From assembly GCA_946699065.1 (NCBI GenBank), contig CAMPDV010000103.1, positions 434,001 through 498,000 of the forward strand: a stretch of 64,000 nt of DNA, read 5' to 3'. Within the stretch, counting starts at the first letter, position 1. Each line of letters opens with the position of its first letter. The notes below the pieces were generated by a model. That model was not told where the DNA came from, did not search any database, and saw nothing but the letters and a program-made list of their open reading frames with translations. This DNA comes from Loxodes magnus. Lineage: Eukaryota > Ciliophora > Karyorelictea > Loxodida > Loxodidae. Position numbers and translations under genes: made by a program. Shown one piece after another: positions 11,531-25,900 of this stretch.

Positions 11531-13062
11531 ATAGAAAAAACAATAGCAATTCCAAGAAATAGAAAATATTAATAATATAAAATATATGGAAAACATTTAA
11601 ATGAAATAAAATCTAGAAAAATAAAACTAATAAATTGATCAATTGAGTGAGCTTTATAAAGCTAGATAAAGATCTAGTGAGTTTCACAAGGAAGAAATTT
11701 AAAAATTAAAAAACTAGCTAACTTAAGAAAGTTTGAATTCTAAAAACACTTTAGAAAGCATTCAAAAATAATTGGAAGAAAGTAAACAAGAAGCAACTAA
11801 TAATAAAGTAGTATTTGAATAAAAATAAAACTAGGAGTAATATATAATACAACAAAATTTAATATTATAGAATAAATTTCAGACAAAAGAAATAGAAAAT
11901 GAAAAATAAAGAAAAGATTTAAAAGAAAAAGAAGAAAAAATTAATGAATTGTAAAAAATGTTGTAAAAATAAAGTTAAAATAGCAAAAAATAAGAAATTC
12001 ATAAAGAATAAGTTTAAGAAGATTAAATTGAAATACCAACTGAAAAATATTATATCTAGAATTTAATATAAAAGGGAAAAACTTAGAATAAAATAAATAA
12101 AGAGGTAAAATTTTAAATATAGTGAGCTTTAGAATATGAACAAGAGGGAAGATAGTTTTATAATAATCAAATAATTAAAATAAAAATGTAATTTGCTTAT
12201 ATAGAAACATAAAGGGGAATAAAAGAAATAAGTTGGACTAACAAATTAATCTTTTCTAAAAAGAAATGAACTAAAATAATTATATACAATAACATGAAAT
12301 TTAAAATAATTATATCTAAAAGGAAGTTGAAATAGATTTAATTGACTATGAAAATCCTTAACTAATTCGAACTTTCATCCTAAAAAATAATTAAAATCAA
12401 GATATTTCAAAAGAGCTTAAATTAAATTTTGATATTATTCAATTACCAAAAGTATAATTTGAGTAAACAAACATAGAAGAAATCAATAATCCTCATCAAG
12501 AAGTTATTATTGTGTGGAAAGCAAAAAATATTGGGGATAGCGAATGGCCATAAAACATTTATTTAGTAAATTTAAATAATGGAAATGAAAAGATAGAAGT
12601 GGGATCTTTGAAATCTAAATAATAGAAAGAAATTAGAGTACAATTTTAAACTGATTTAAAAGAAGGAAAATACACACTTTTCAATGAAAACTTTATGTAG
12701 ATTAAATAACCTTTGGAGACACTTTAACTTATACTTATGAAATAAGGGATTCGTCAGAAAAAGGCCAAAAAATAATTTAAGGAAGAACTGACTTTTTAAA
12801 ACAATAGCAAAAAGAATATATGGAAAATTTAAATGAAGAATAAAGAAAGATTTTCTCAAAATTAGAAACAGATATATAATTATAGCAGTTTTTTTATAGA
12901 GAGTAAAATAAAAAAGAAAAAGATTTAAAACTGGAAGAGAAAGTAAATTAAATATTGCAAAAATATTAACGTCCAAACTAAAGAAAGCGAAATTAGAATA
13001 ATAGAAATAATTTGGATAAAGACTCTTCGTCTTCAACATGTAAAATGTGCAACATTTTTTGA
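9978..13062 (+). CDS. Coiled-coil/Ig-like family protein, copy B (shortened linker, 2-nt frame disruption)
   Basis: Starts at ATG 9978 with the same head as copy A. The Gln/Asn-rich linker is missing: 435 bp (145 codons) are deleted in frame between 10670 and 10680. A Gln/Glu/Lys coiled coil follows to about 12050, then an Ig-like region with TGG Trp codons in VWKAKNIGDSEWP, resembling the NBR1 FW domain. Two short introns (12105-12122 and 12188-12204) keep the frame. At 12678-12681 a run of four T replaces two T in copy C. Beyond it, the frame matching copy C gives a natural tail ending SSSSTCKMCNIF and TGA at 13060-13062. With the 2 nt removed the protein would be 1015 residues. CNIF is a CaaX box. 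It is either a recent pseudogene or a homopolymer sequencing error. Confidence 0.75.
12105..12122 (+). other. 18-nt intron 1 of copy B
   Basis: GTAAAATTTTAAATATAG has GT...AG ends and lies at the position of intron 1 in copies D, E and F. Being a multiple of three, its removal does not change the frame; the call rests on position and on the paralogues. Confidence 0.65.
12188..12204 (+). other. 17-nt intron 2 of copy B
   Basis: GTAATTTGCTTATATAG interrupts the frame. Removing it joins the coiled coil to the Ig-like region in the frame used by all paralogues. Confidence 0.8.
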
Positions 13063-14569
13063 GATTTTCTTAATTAAAAACTAATTATCTTCATTAAAAT
13101 TATATCTACTTAATAAATAAATTTTTATAAATATAAGAAAATTATTTAATTATATAGTTACCTAAATTAAAATTAATATATTCTAATTTAGAAATGCTTC
13201 ATTACTAATAAACTAAATCTTTAAAAAATAGAATTTTATTTATTTCATTCCAATACATTTTAATTAAAAGCTGACAGGTATATATTTTATTTTGCTCTAT
13301 ATAAGTTGTCTATTTTTTTGGTTTGTGATATTTCAACTTTACTAAAATAATTTTTTGTCCAAGAAATAGTTTTCTAAATAATATTTTTTAATATCAAATA
13401 TTCCAAATAATTTATTGTCTAATGTTTTAAAACTTTAGTTTAATGCGTAGATTTGCTATTAATAAAAAGCTATATACATTAAAAAATTATTAATTTTAAA
13501 TTCTATTTTCGCAGTTAATAAAAATTAGAAAAATAATAATAAAAAAGTAATGCTTTACTTTGAATCAATGATATTCAGTAGTTTAAAGATTGTAGCTATA
13601 TGAAATATCTTTGACAATAAAATTAAAGTTAAAAGTTTAATTAGAACTTAAATATTTATCTTAGAAACTTAGTTAAGTTTTTCAACAAGTTAGTCTAATT
13701 TTAAATAACCTTTAAAGTGAATTATTAATTATTTAAATAGTCCAATAAGCTTGCTCTTTAGAGATATTTTTTAGTTAAATGGAATAGAAAAAACATATAA
13801 TCCTATTTGAAAATTAATTATATTCCTCTATTAGCTCTAAGTATAAAAATGATTATAAATGATATAAATTTAATAAAAATAAACTTTATAATAACTTAAT
13901 CTAACTATGTCTAATATGATTAATTTAGATTGCGTTAACTAGTATAATAATATTTCTTAGTTCTTTAGCTTAAATTAAAAAATATTAATTTATAGGTATA
14001 AAAGATTAGATAGTTCATAGAGATATATAGTACTTAGCGAATAAATAAGTTTGATTGAATAAATAAAGTGAATTATATCACTTGCTTCATTAATAATATA
14101 GTGCTTAGCTATTTTTATTTTTAAATATAAAATAGCTTAAAAGCTAGTCTTTATAATAGCCAAAAGGAGAGTTATATATAAGTTTCTAAAGGGTAACAAT
14201 ATAAATAATGATCAATGAGAAATACTAACTAAACATATATAATCTTAAGCTTTAGTCTCTTAACTAATAGACTGGTTTTAGTTAAATAGGAGAATCATTG
14301 TATAAAATAATATTGGATAATGATATTAAAATCTAAGAATAAGTTAAATAAAATAAGGATGAATAATATCAGTATAAAGAGGGAAAAGAAATATATAGAA
14401 GCTATAACAATTAGATATTCTTTAAAGTAACTAAATAATAAGTGAGTATCTAAGATATTTAGTTTCTATTAATAAAATTAAGCTTTTATTTTATAAACTT
14501 GCATCTGCTTATTTAGTCAATATATAATTGACTCTAATGGAATAAAATATTAGAAGAGGATTTTAGATT
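13063..14569. other. AT-rich intergenic region between copies B and E
   Basis: The first ~35 nt after the stop still resemble the DNA downstream of copy C. The rest is AT-rich with no recognisable gene. Confidence 0.45.
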
Positions 14570-17500
14570 ATGAGTCAAGAAGGAAAGTTTGGAATTGGAC
14601 TTGCAGAGTTGCATTAAGTGATTACATAATGCTAAAATACAGAGATTAAGCTTACTCTATATGAAGTAATTACATTAAGATGCTAGTATATTATTTAAAA
14701 AATAAGCTAGAACTCATAGGAGGTTAATAGAATAAGTCAATAAGAATTAGCAGACTTCAATGAGAAAAGTAAGAAAATTAATAGCCTAATAGAAGTATTT
14801 ATTGATAGAGAAAAGATTCTTAAAATATTAGAGCCTAGATCTGATTATGATTTAGTGAAAGAAATCTACCAAAACTTAGAAGTGATTGATAAGTACTTAA
14901 AAATAAATGGTATAGAAGAAGGATATAGATAATGCTTAGTAAATTTGGAATAGTAAACCTAGAGAATGAAGTAGTTGGATGAGTTTTAGTCTAAGTTACT
15001 TTAGCTGCTAGCTTACTTGAACAAAGATACAAGTAAAATGGCAATTAACTAAGAATTAAGTGAATAAGAAAAAGAAATTTTAAGAAAGTTGAGCGAGATT
15101 TATAAGCATAAAGCATAAAAAGTAATAGACTTTTACTCTTAGAGAAAACCTGGAATTATATAGGAACTTAAAGAAAAATATTATTAAGAAATACTAAATA
15201 GCTAACTATAAAACTATCACTTTTAGAACATTTTCTAAAAGACTCTTGAAAACTCACTTTAATAGGTTAAGTACTAACATCCTACTTTTCCATAATCAAA
15301 TAGGTCCTAAACATCAAGAGATATAATAAGAATTAGTGACTTTGGACTAACAGGACAAAATCAAAACGAAAGCTATCAAACAGCAAGTCCTTTTTAGACC
15401 TCTTATCAATAAAAATTTTAATCTCAACAATAAGAAATTCCAAGATCTCCATAAAGATAATTTATGTCATAAGTGGAGAATGATTACCTGTCTTAATAAT
15501 AGCATACATGGTAAAACGAAATATAATAATAAAAGAACTTTATGTAGCCATAATAGCAAGAAGTACAATAAAAGATTCTCTAAGCCTAGAAATAAAATCA
15601 GAATTATACTTAATTGTAGAACTATCAGAGTAATTAGTTAACTCCTTAGTATTCAATAGCAAGTACAACTTAGGAATAATGAAATTACTAGCTTACAAGC
15701 TAAAGTCTGCTATAGGAAAAAATAAATTTAGAAGAGCAAAATAAAGCCTTAAAAATAGAGAAGATATAGCACTAAGAAATTAGCGAGTCTTAGAGAAAAA
15801 TAATTAAAAGACTTAACGAAGAAAATAATTAAATTGAAGAATCAAGACAAAGAACAATAAGCGAAAACCAAAACCTTAAGTCTGGCCTTATATAGCAGCT
15901 TTAAACTAATAAGTTACTTTAACTAGATAAATAGTAGTAAAAGGAAAATAATTCAAAGTTTATAAGCGAACTAGAGTAATAAATATAAATCCTGAAAGAA
16001 AATTTCTATTCAGAACTATAAAAGGATGAACAATATTAATAAGCTATTTAAAACAATCTACAAAGTGAAATTAATTAGAACAACCTACTCTAAAAAGATT
16101 TAAAAGCAAAAGTAAATTAAATTGTTAGTATGGAAGAAAAAATGAAATCCTTTGAGTAAGAAAAAAATGAAATTGGAAAGCTAAAAGAAAAAATCTAAAA
16201 ATCTAAAACGAAAAAAGAAAAACTATAATAGAAGTTAAATTCGCTAAATAGTGTACAATCTTAACTGTAAAAAGCATTAGAAGAATTATCTTAAATACAG
16301 CAGGCAAACAAGGGATATTTAAAGTAAGTAGAGGATTTAACTAAAAATAATTAAGAACTTGAAGAAGCTTTAAAAGAAATGAAAGCTTGGAAAGAATAAA
16401 GTTAATTGCAATTAGAAGAAAAATTGAAGGATTAATAATAAAAATAGTAATTGTAACTGCAAGATATTCTAGATAAAATGGAAAAAGTTTAGAAAGATTT
16501 AAAAAATAAAGAACTAAAAGTAAATGAGCTAAGTGAATAATTAAGAATGGAAAATTAAATAAAAGAGTAAAATTAGAAAAATTATTAGAACTCAATGCAG
16601 CAAATTTAAAATGAAAGAGGATTATTATAGCAAGAAATAGCATAAAAGATTAATTAAATTAAAATCTTAGAAGAAAAATTAAATTCAGAAGAAAAGGAAA
16701 ACAATTATAACAGAGCTTAAATATAAAAACTATAAGAATAAACTTAAAGTTTAAATTAAGAAATAAATTTATAGAGCTAAAAAATATAAAATTAAGAAGT
16801 AGTAAACAGCAAAGATATCAATAATTTGGCATTCTCTCTAGAACGAGAAAAATTAGAAAAGCAAGAAGTAAAAAATGTACTAAAATAATATTAAATTTAA
16901 ATAGAAAATTTGGCTCAATCAGCACTGTAAAAAGAAGAATAAATAAATTAAATGAAGGATTAAATTCGTAAAATAGAGGAAATGAATAAAGAAAAGCAAG
17001 AATAGTAATAAAGTTTATCAACCAATCTACAGGAAAGAACCTAAAAGGAGCTAAATTTGCAAGAAATGCTATAATAAAGAGAAGAAAATTTAATAAAAGC
17101 TCAGAAGAATATTTAAGATCTTGAATAGAAGTTGCAGGATAAGAGTGAATAAATGAAATAAGAATAAGAATAAATTTAAAAATTAAATGAAGAGTATATA
17201 TCTAATTAAGCAGCACTTCAAAAAGAAAATAATTAGTTAAAATAATCTCTATAATAAACTGAATAATTATTAAACTAATCAGAACTTAAGTGTAAAGAAA
17301 GCGATGATAAAAATAGAAGCTTAGTAAGTGAAAATTTAAATTTATAGGAAGAAATAAAACTTCTTTTATCTTAAGTTGTCCTTTCTAAATAAGATATCTA
17401 GGAATAATAACTAAAACTTAATAAAATTATCAATGAGTTAAATATATAAATCAGCTAAGAAAAATAATAAATTATGGAGCTGGAAAGATAGAAAAATGAA

Positions 17501-19700
17501 TTTTAGTAAAAAAATTAAAGTTTAGAGAGCAATCTTAAACAGTAAATAAATTTAAATATAGAAGTCAAAAAAGATCAAGACTAATAGGAAGAGTAAATTA
17601 AAATCTTACTAATGAATGAAGCATAATAATAAACTCTTTTGAATGAAAGCTAGAATAAAAGCCAAATTTTAGAAAGCGAATTAGCAGAAAATAAAAGATA
17701 ATTGGAACAACTCTAAAAGTAATATTAAGAAACAGAATTTAAATTACTAGACATGAGCAAGCAAAATACAGTATAATAATAATCATACGAATAATTACTA
17801 GAAAAAATTAAAATTTTAGAACAAGAATTGTAAAATTAAAAATTAGTGCAAGAATAAAATTAATCAGAAAAAGAAAAAAATGTATAGCTCTTATAGAATT
17901 AATTAAGTGCTATGAAAGAAACAAATGATACTGCTAAAGATCAAAACTAAAGATTATTAGAAGAAATAAAATAATTAAAAAGTAAAACAGAATCATAATA
18001 ATTAAAACTTTAGGACTCAGATATTATAAATAATAAAGCTGTTTAAGATTTAAATTTCTCTTTAAATTAAGAAAAATTAGAAAAATAAGCTGCTTAAAAA
18101 TAAACTCAAGAGTGCTAGATATAAATCGATAATTTACTCCTAAAAATTTAAGAGAAAGAAGAGCTAATTAAGGAGAATTAATTGTAAAGTTAATCTATAA
18201 AGGAAACAATAAAAGCATAAGAAGAAAAACAACTAAGCTTAACAAAACAGATAGATAAAGAAAAATAAAATATCTTGACTTTATAGGAAAAACTATTAGA
18301 AAGTGAAAAAAATTATTAAAAAGCTTAGAAAAACATTTAAGAACTAGAATAAAACATATAAACTTATAAAGATTAAGCAAATTAAGAATAATAGTAAATT
18401 AACAAGTTAAGTGAGGAACACAAAAACAGCATAGCTGATTTACAAAAAGAAAACAGTTAGCTAAAATAAATTATTATACAAAAAGAAGAAAGAATATCTA
18501 ATGTTGAAAATAACTTAAATTTAAGAGAGAAAGAGTTAACTTAATTAAAGGAAGATAATTTAGCTGCTTAAGAATAGAATTAAGAAATGGAAAATTAACT
18601 TTAGAAGAATAGTGAACAGTCAGTTGAACAGTTCAACCAAATTAAAGGATTTTAGGAATAAATATAAAATTTCTAGATTTAAATGTAGAATTTACATAAT
18701 TAGCATGAAGAACTATAAAGGTAAAGATAAATAGAAGAATAAAGTAGAAAATATTAAGTAAGCTATTTATACAGGGAAAAGTGGAATGTCTATAGAATAA
18801 TCTAAATTTTTATAGTAATAGAAGTGCAGAAATTGAGCTGTAAGTTTTTGATTATTTAGAAAACTTACTAACATAGGAGAAAATAAATGAAGGGAACGTG
18901 TTAGTTTATATTAAAAAGAAACTAACAAAAGTTGATAAGTTGAAAAGGATCTAAACAAAAATGAGTTTGCTTAAATGAAAATTAAAGTAGACTTAAATAA
19001 TTATGAAGATGAAAAGCTTACTTAAACTTTTGTCTTAAGGTAAAATATGGAAACAGACATTTCAGAAGAATGTTATGTCTGTTTAGAGATAATGCCACTT
19101 CCAAAAGTATCTATAGATTAAGATTTAGATATTTAAGAGCATTTTGCAGAAGAAAAATTGGTTATCTAGTGATAAATAAAGAACATAGGAAAATAAGCTT
19201 GGCCTTAAAATACTAAAATTGTTAATTTAGAAAATCTAGCGAGAAACATTTAAGTAGGAGCTCTATAACCTCAAGAAAGCAAAACAATAAAAGTATAAAT
19301 TTAGATAGAATGGAATGCAGGAAAATATACTCATAAATGGCAACTAAGCACTGATGAAGAAAGATTTGGAGAAGAATTAATTTATTCTTATAATGTAAAT
19401 AATCCTTTTAAAGGATAAAATGATCCTTTAAGAACATGGTACTGGAAATTTATGAATCAATTAAACGAAGAGGAATAGAAATAGTTTAAGAAGATAAAAC
19501 TAAGAAGAGATATATTAAGAGTCAACAAACAAGTATTTGAAGGATGGGATACCCATATAGGTTTTGAGGCTCTTTTAGAATCTGTATTTTAGCAAAAATA
19601 GACATCAAAAATTAACGATTTAGAAGATAATTTAAAAAACAAAGCAAAGAATCAAGGTAAAAGTGTTACTCCAATGTCATCAGCTTCGTCTAGAAGATGA
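14570..19700 (+). CDS. Coiled-coil/Ig-like family protein, copy E (longest, no CaaX box)
   Basis: ATG 14570 to TGA 19698-19700. After removal of two introns (17 and 20 nt) it is exactly 1698 codons, 1697 residues. The order is: conserved head (about 1-220, with LEPRSDYDLVKEIYQNL), a Gln/Ser-rich linker with one TGA read as Trp, a very long Gln/Glu/Lys coiled coil to about residue 1395, then the Ig-like region. In VIQWQIKNIGKQAWPQ the first Trp is TGA, where copy B has TGG. The NBR1-like pattern ends in GKYTHKWQLS and FGEELIYSY. Unlike its paralogues it ends SVTPMSSASSRR, so it lacks a prenylation box and is probably soluble (inference). Molecular function is unknown. Confidence 0.85.
18758..18774 (+). 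other. 17-nt intron 1 of copy E
   Basis: GTAAGCTATTTATACAG, with a canonical GTAAG donor. Its removal joins SRKYQ to GKVECLQ, matching KKYE/GKIECF in copy F. Confidence 0.85.
18840..18859 (+). other. 20-nt intron 2 of copy E
   Basis: GTAAGTTTTTGATTATTTAG. Removing it gives EIELKLTNIGENKW, aligned with ILITNIGQSRW in copy F. The longest of the ten introns found here. Confidence 0.85.
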
Positions 19701-22700
19701 AAATTTAAGTTCATATACTTTATTAATTTTTTTAAATTTAAATTTAGATAAAAAATATAAAAGCAGAAAGCTAGTCTCATATTGAGGAAAATAGAAAATC
19801 ATTAATAACATCTTCATGCATAAGCAAATTTGGAAATAAGAAAAATAATAGAATAATATAAATATTCAGTTTATTTTTTATTTTGCTAGAAGATATAAAA
19901 TAAGATTCTAAGTAATTAAGCTTTAGCTTTAAATAATAACTTCTTCAATTTATTAAGAAATTTTATTTAATAACTTATATCTCACTACAAAATAAAAGCC
20001 TTTTTAGATCGAAAATACAATTGTAGTAAGACAACTTTGCTTTTATAAATGATTTATAATATAATTAAAAATGTAATAAATATTAGACAATTTACATAAA
20101 ACTTAACTATTTTATTTAAAGCTAGCGTATTTAGATTTAAGATAGAAAGGTTTAACTTTAATATAATTTACTATATCTTAAATTAAATAAACTATAAAAG
20201 GAAAGGTAAGATCTAATAATTTAAATAAGTTTGAATGCATTTAAGGTTATTTTAATATCTATAATAAAATTATTAAAGTTGCTATATAAATAAATTAAAA
20301 AGCTAAGTAATTAAGAAAGTCAAATACTGTTAGTTAAAACTTTTTTCTTTTCTTATTTCATAATCATTTTAGAAAATAATCTGTTTTAATATATTTCTAA
20401 TTCATTTACAACTGTAAACTTAATTATATTCAAATCTTCTAAATAAAGCTTGATGTATGTAAATATTCAATTTTAAGATTCACTCAATAATCAATTCTAA
20501 GAATTTTAATCTAAATAATAATAAAATGTTTCTTATTTTCTAAAGCTAAAGCAGTATATGATTTAAGAAATCATAAAGGTATTTCTTTATAGAGAGTAAT
20601 TATAAATTATTTTAGTTCTTTATTCCTTTATGATAATTAAAAAAAGCTTATCTTTATAACTCAGCTAATTTCTAATATTCTTAATTCATTTTTATGATTA
20701 AATTTATTTGTTCTTTTATCTTTCTACTTTTTAGAAATTATTCTTAGGAAAGTGTTTTTATAATAATTTAAAGATAGATAACTTAACTACATCAAAAGTC
20801 TATAATTTTAAATTTAATTAAATAAACTGAGGGAAGAATTAATTAATATAGAGTACTTCAAAGTTAAAATTAAGACTTTAATAGCAATATAGTTTTTATT
20901 AGTTATTATCACTACTTTAATTTATTCATTTTTAATACCAATATGATTATTGTAGACTAGTTTACTAAATTTTAAAAGAGATTGTTGCATTAAGTTTTTA
21001 ATCTTCTATTTTTTTAAGATAAGGAATATAAATAAATAATAGAAAATTAATAAATCTAACTCTTTTGCTCCTTTTTATTCATTTAGAATAAACTGATATT
21101 TCTTTTTTCATATTTACTTATTTTTAACTTTATATGTAGGATGTTTTCTTTAATCAATTAGAATATTTATAGTGTATTTGTTTTAAGATAAATAAAGTTT
21201 TGGAATAATTTTTATTTAAAGCACTAGTTTTAAAATTTTAGCCTTAATTCTTAAGCATTAGAATAGCTCTTTATAGATTATTATTATATCTTAAAAATTA
21301 AAATTTTGCTTAATTAAAGTTAAATGTATTAAAGATTATTATACCATTTTATTGATTCAGGTATATCTTTTATATTCTTACTTTTACCTGTGCTATCACT
21401 TGTGAAATAGTTCTGATTATTACTAAATTTATTATTGTTATTAAATTTGAAAATCCTACTTATAATACCTCTTTATATAGGCATTCTTTGCTATCCTTCA
21501 TAAAGAGTTAAACTAGAAAAATATATAATTATCTTAATTATCAATCTATTATTTAATAAACTTCTTAACCTTAATATGTTTTAACCAGCTTTTACTAAGC
21601 TCTCTATCTCTAAATTACAATTTACCAGCAAAACAAATAAAAAGAAATTTTAAGCAAAATGAAGTTAGAAAATAAATGAAATAAAGTTATGCAGTAATAT
21701 AGAATAATAATAAGCAGGAATAAACTATTTTAATACTAAAACTTAAATAAACATATTAATAGCTTAAGTTAGAAAAGTGAAATGCAAATTAAAATCTTAT
21801 AAGCATAAAAGAGATTATACCATTTCTATCTTATTAGCCTAAAAACTATAAAGCCTTTATTGTAGATGATAGCTACTTAAATTTCAGTAATCAAAAATAA
21901 AAATTTAAAATTAAGATAGTTGGAGTTTATATTATCTAATTTTAGTTATATTCATATCACTTCTAGAAAAAAAGATGCTAAATTTCTTAAATATCAAGCA
22001 TCAGCATTTCCTTAAAATTTATTTCCATAGTAAATTTTTATCTTTTAATCTCTAGTTCCATCATAACACTATTAAATCGAGCTTTTAATAGCTGTTTATT
22101 AATTTTATTAAATGGATTTTGTTTTAAATGTTTCCAAAGATTTCGCATATTATGACTTGAACATTAAATACAAAGCTAAAGATGTAAAATTTAACAATTT
22201 TAAATCTATTAAAACTCTTAATTATATTAGTTCTATCTTTTATCTTAACCTTAATAAACACTAGTTTGCTCATAAATTCGAAAAAGAAAGAATGATAATT
22301 ACTATTTTTATTTATTTAACAAAAAATGTAAAAAAGTTAGTTTGAAGTATATTGTAAATACCATCAAGGGTTGACTTGGGGAGATTATAAAATTTGATGT
22401 ATTTAAATCAAAAAGTTAAACTAGAATACATTGAAAGAAAGAATAATTATAGCTTTAATAGATTAAAGATTGTGAGAGATTATCTTTATCATATTGTTCT
22501 TGAAAATAAAAATTTATTGGAAAAGGATTTTAAATATTCTAGGAATAAACTTTATAAATTTTAATTGAATAGTGATATAGCTACCAAACTTTCAAGATGA
22601 TTCTTCTTGAAAAAGCATATCTAATGATAAAAAATGTTTAAAGGTAAAATAAAAATAAAATTTAACTTAATTCAAAGCTGAGTTGATTGAAAAATTATTA

Positions 22701-22980
22701 ACTAAATTTTTCTTTGATAACTCTAATTTAAAATAAATAAAGTTCAAGCCTATGTTTTCAAATTGAAGAATTTTTTTATTTATGAAGGTTTCTTCAAGAA
22801 TAAATAGAAATAATCTACTATTGCAACCTTAACTATAAGTATATATTAATTTATATGATTTAAAGAATTTTAATTCTTTAAATTTTAAAGATATTCAATT
22901 TTTATATGTATTGAAAGATGAACGAAAAATTTAGAATGAATATGATATTTTTTTTAAAATCAAATTAATGAAGAATTTAA
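19701..22980. other. AT-rich intergenic region between convergent copies E and D
   Basis: Mostly very AT-rich. Slightly less AT-rich patches lie near 21350-21620 and 22330-22400. They give protein-like strings in several frames, none recognisable. A decayed mobile element is possible but not supported. Confidence 0.4.
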
Positions 22981-25900
22981 TCACATTAAGATGCAACAAC
23001 ATTTTTCGTTTGCTTGACTATTATTGTTACTTTCCTATCTCTTGGTTGAGATATTCTTTTCCTAATCTTCTCGAATAACAGTTTTAATGCTTTATGCACT
23101 GGATTCTTTGGAGTTTTCTGTACTTTAATATGTGTTTCTCCAATGTCTGTCACTTTACTAGACTGAAAATGATTCATTTTTTGTAGAATTTCTTTTCGTA
23201 CTACAAAACACACAGGTATATGTTAAAATTTCTCCAAAAGCTGTTTTATCTGCATAAAGTTACCATTGAAAAGTATTTTTTTCATCTTTTAAATCAATTT
23301 ATATCTATACTTGTATTTCCTACTATTACTGTGGCTTCAATGGCTTCACTTTTATCTTATTAAAACCCTCTCTTTTGCTTACTAAATAAATATCTTAAGG
23401 TCATTCTCTGTCTCCATTATTTTTTGCTTTCCACACAATATTAACTTCTTATTGATTAATGCTTTCTTCAATGCTTGTCTACTCAAATTATACTTTTGGT
23501 AATGGATTAATATCAAAATTTAAGATAAGTTCTTTTGAAATATCATCTGCATCTGCATCTTTATCTTTTAGAATATAATATTAAGTAAGATTTGAATTTT
23601 CATAATTCATCAAATTAATTTCGATTTCCTTTTAAATTAAATTATTCTAAATTTCATGCTCTTCAATTTTATAATATTTGTTACTTTCTTTTTCATATAA
23701 TCAAATAAAAGGTTCATAAAAGTCTTCTTGAATTTTTATTATTAATCTATATAATTAAAATTACATTTTTATTTTAATTATTTGATTATTATAAAATTAT
23801 CTTTCCTTCGAACTATACTCTAAAATTCACTATATAAAAAATTACTTTGTTTTAAATTTCTTTAAGTTTAGTTTTCATTTTTTATTGTTCTATTTATCCT
23901 TCTTTTTCTCTCTAAGATTTTTTTAAACTTTCTACTTATTATTACAAGTCTTCTTTACTTTGCTTGAGATTGATGTTTTCATCTGCTAGTTATTGATTTT
24001 TTTTTAATTATTATTTAGCTTTTTTTTTAATATTTTCAATTTCTTCTTTGTGCAATTAATTAGATTATTTTCTTTTTTCTATCTCTATCTTATGTTGATA
24101 GTTAGATTCTATTTTTTGTCCTAAGTCTTATTTTAGCTATTCTTCATCTCTTAATTTTTATTCATAAAGACTTTTTATTTCATTATTTTTTTATATCTAT
24201 CTCTATAGTTCAAAATTTAACTAAATTATTTGCTAGTCTTATGACTCTTGTAATTTTACTAAATTTTCTTACGTTTCTTAACTCTCTGAAATTGTTCTTC
24301 TAAGTTGTTTCTATAAATTTTATTCTTCAAACTCATCTTGAGTAATGACATCTTATAAAGATTTTATTTCATTTTATATTTTTAAGCATTTTTATTACTT
24401 CTCTAAAGATAACTTACTCTCATCTTAAACCTCATTTTAACTATGCTCTTAATAATTTTAATTTAAATCTTCATTTTTGTTCAACATATTTATTTATTAA
24501 TCCTATTTCTCATCCTATGACAGAGATAACTCCAATAATTTTTTAGTTTTACTCAATTAAATTTACGATATTTGTAGATTAGTTTAATTTTCCTAGATCT
24601 CAGAGTGAATTTTAGCTTCTTAGCTCTCTTTTTCAATTAATTACTTTTATAAATTTATAATTTATTAATTAAGAGTATCAATCTAATTTTCGTAGGTTTG
24701 TTGTATCTCTTCTTTTTCTTTTTTTTCTTAGAATAGTAATTAATTAAAATGGTCTATTTAAGACTTTATGTTTAAGTTATTTTCTTATAGCATTATATTA
24801 TTTTATTGTAGCTAATAAATTTAATTTATTAATGCTTACTTTTCCTCTTCAGTTTTATTGGATTATTCATTTATTTTATTTTGCATTTTTTATATTTCTT
24901 ATTAGCTTTTAAAAATGCTTTATTACAGCAAATTTTTTTCAAGTTAAAACTGCTTAATTTAGTTATTAAACTGATCTTAAATTATTTTCTTTTACTCTTG
25001 TAATTTTTATATTTCTGAAGCCTGAATTTTTGTAGCATTTTATTTATCTTCTATTTCTTTCTAATACTATTCTAATTTTAGATTTGCTTCTAAAAGATTT
25101 TTATTTAAATTTTAATGCTATAAATTTTATACTTCTTACTAGTTCTTCAGCAATTAAATTTGCTACATCATTTACGTATTTTACGACTATATTTTCTCAG
25201 ATTATTAGTTCTGATAATTAATTTATTAAGATTAAGCTTTAAAGTTTTCTTAATTTTAGTATTAAACTTGCTAAACATAGGCAGCTTCTTATTATTATTG
25301 GAAATAGGCTACTTTTTTTACTAAATTTTCTTAATGAGTGGCATATTATTAATTTTATAAATTCATATTAAGTTCTTATTAATTTAATCTTTAATCAAAT
25401 TATTGCTATACTCCAATTTATTAAATAGCTTGCTATTAAATTAAGTTCTAAGTATTCTAATTATTGATTTCTTTTGTAATTTAATTTGCCTATACATTTT
25501 AGTTCTAAACGTTTACTTGTTATCTTTATGATTCTTAATCTACTAAGCTATTCTGCTACTATTGCATGAAATTTTTGAAAATAAGTTGATAGTTATAATT
25601 TTATTCTTAAATGTTTTAGATTTCTTCTAAATATTTTTCTTTAAGCTCGTAAATTATTCCTGGCTTTCTTGAAGAATAAAACGCTATTACTTTCTAAGAG
25701 TTATGCTTATAAATTTCTGCTAATTTTGTAAGAACTAATACTTCATTTTCAGTTACTTCTACATTCTTAGTTATTTTACTCTAATCTTTGTTGAAAAATG
25801 CTAATAGTTAGAGTAATTTTTATTGAAACTCATCTAAACTTTTCGTTCTTTGGCATTATTATTCCATCACTTCTAAACTTTATCTGTAATTCTGTTCCTT

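Noticed and set aside
12656..13039. 127-codon minus-strand open frame over the 3' end of copy B (and its twin at 57059-57463, plus)
   Set aside because: Antisense shadow of the duplicated family gene; the sense frame has the Ig-like domain and CaaX tail.
16341..17021. Hydrophobic minus-strand open frames inside copy E
   Set aside because: Reverse complement of Gln/Glu/Lys codons gives Leu/Phe/Ile-rich strings; no independent evidence.
22330..22620. Possible transposase fragment downstream of copy E
   Set aside because: A few protein-like strings in different frames, with no conserved catalytic residues that I could align.
22986..23213. 75-codon minus-strand frame at the end of copy D (MCFVVRKEILQ...)
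   Set aside because: Out of phase with copy D; the frame continuing the Ig-like region ends in CCCILM and makes the gene an exact number of codons after intron removal.
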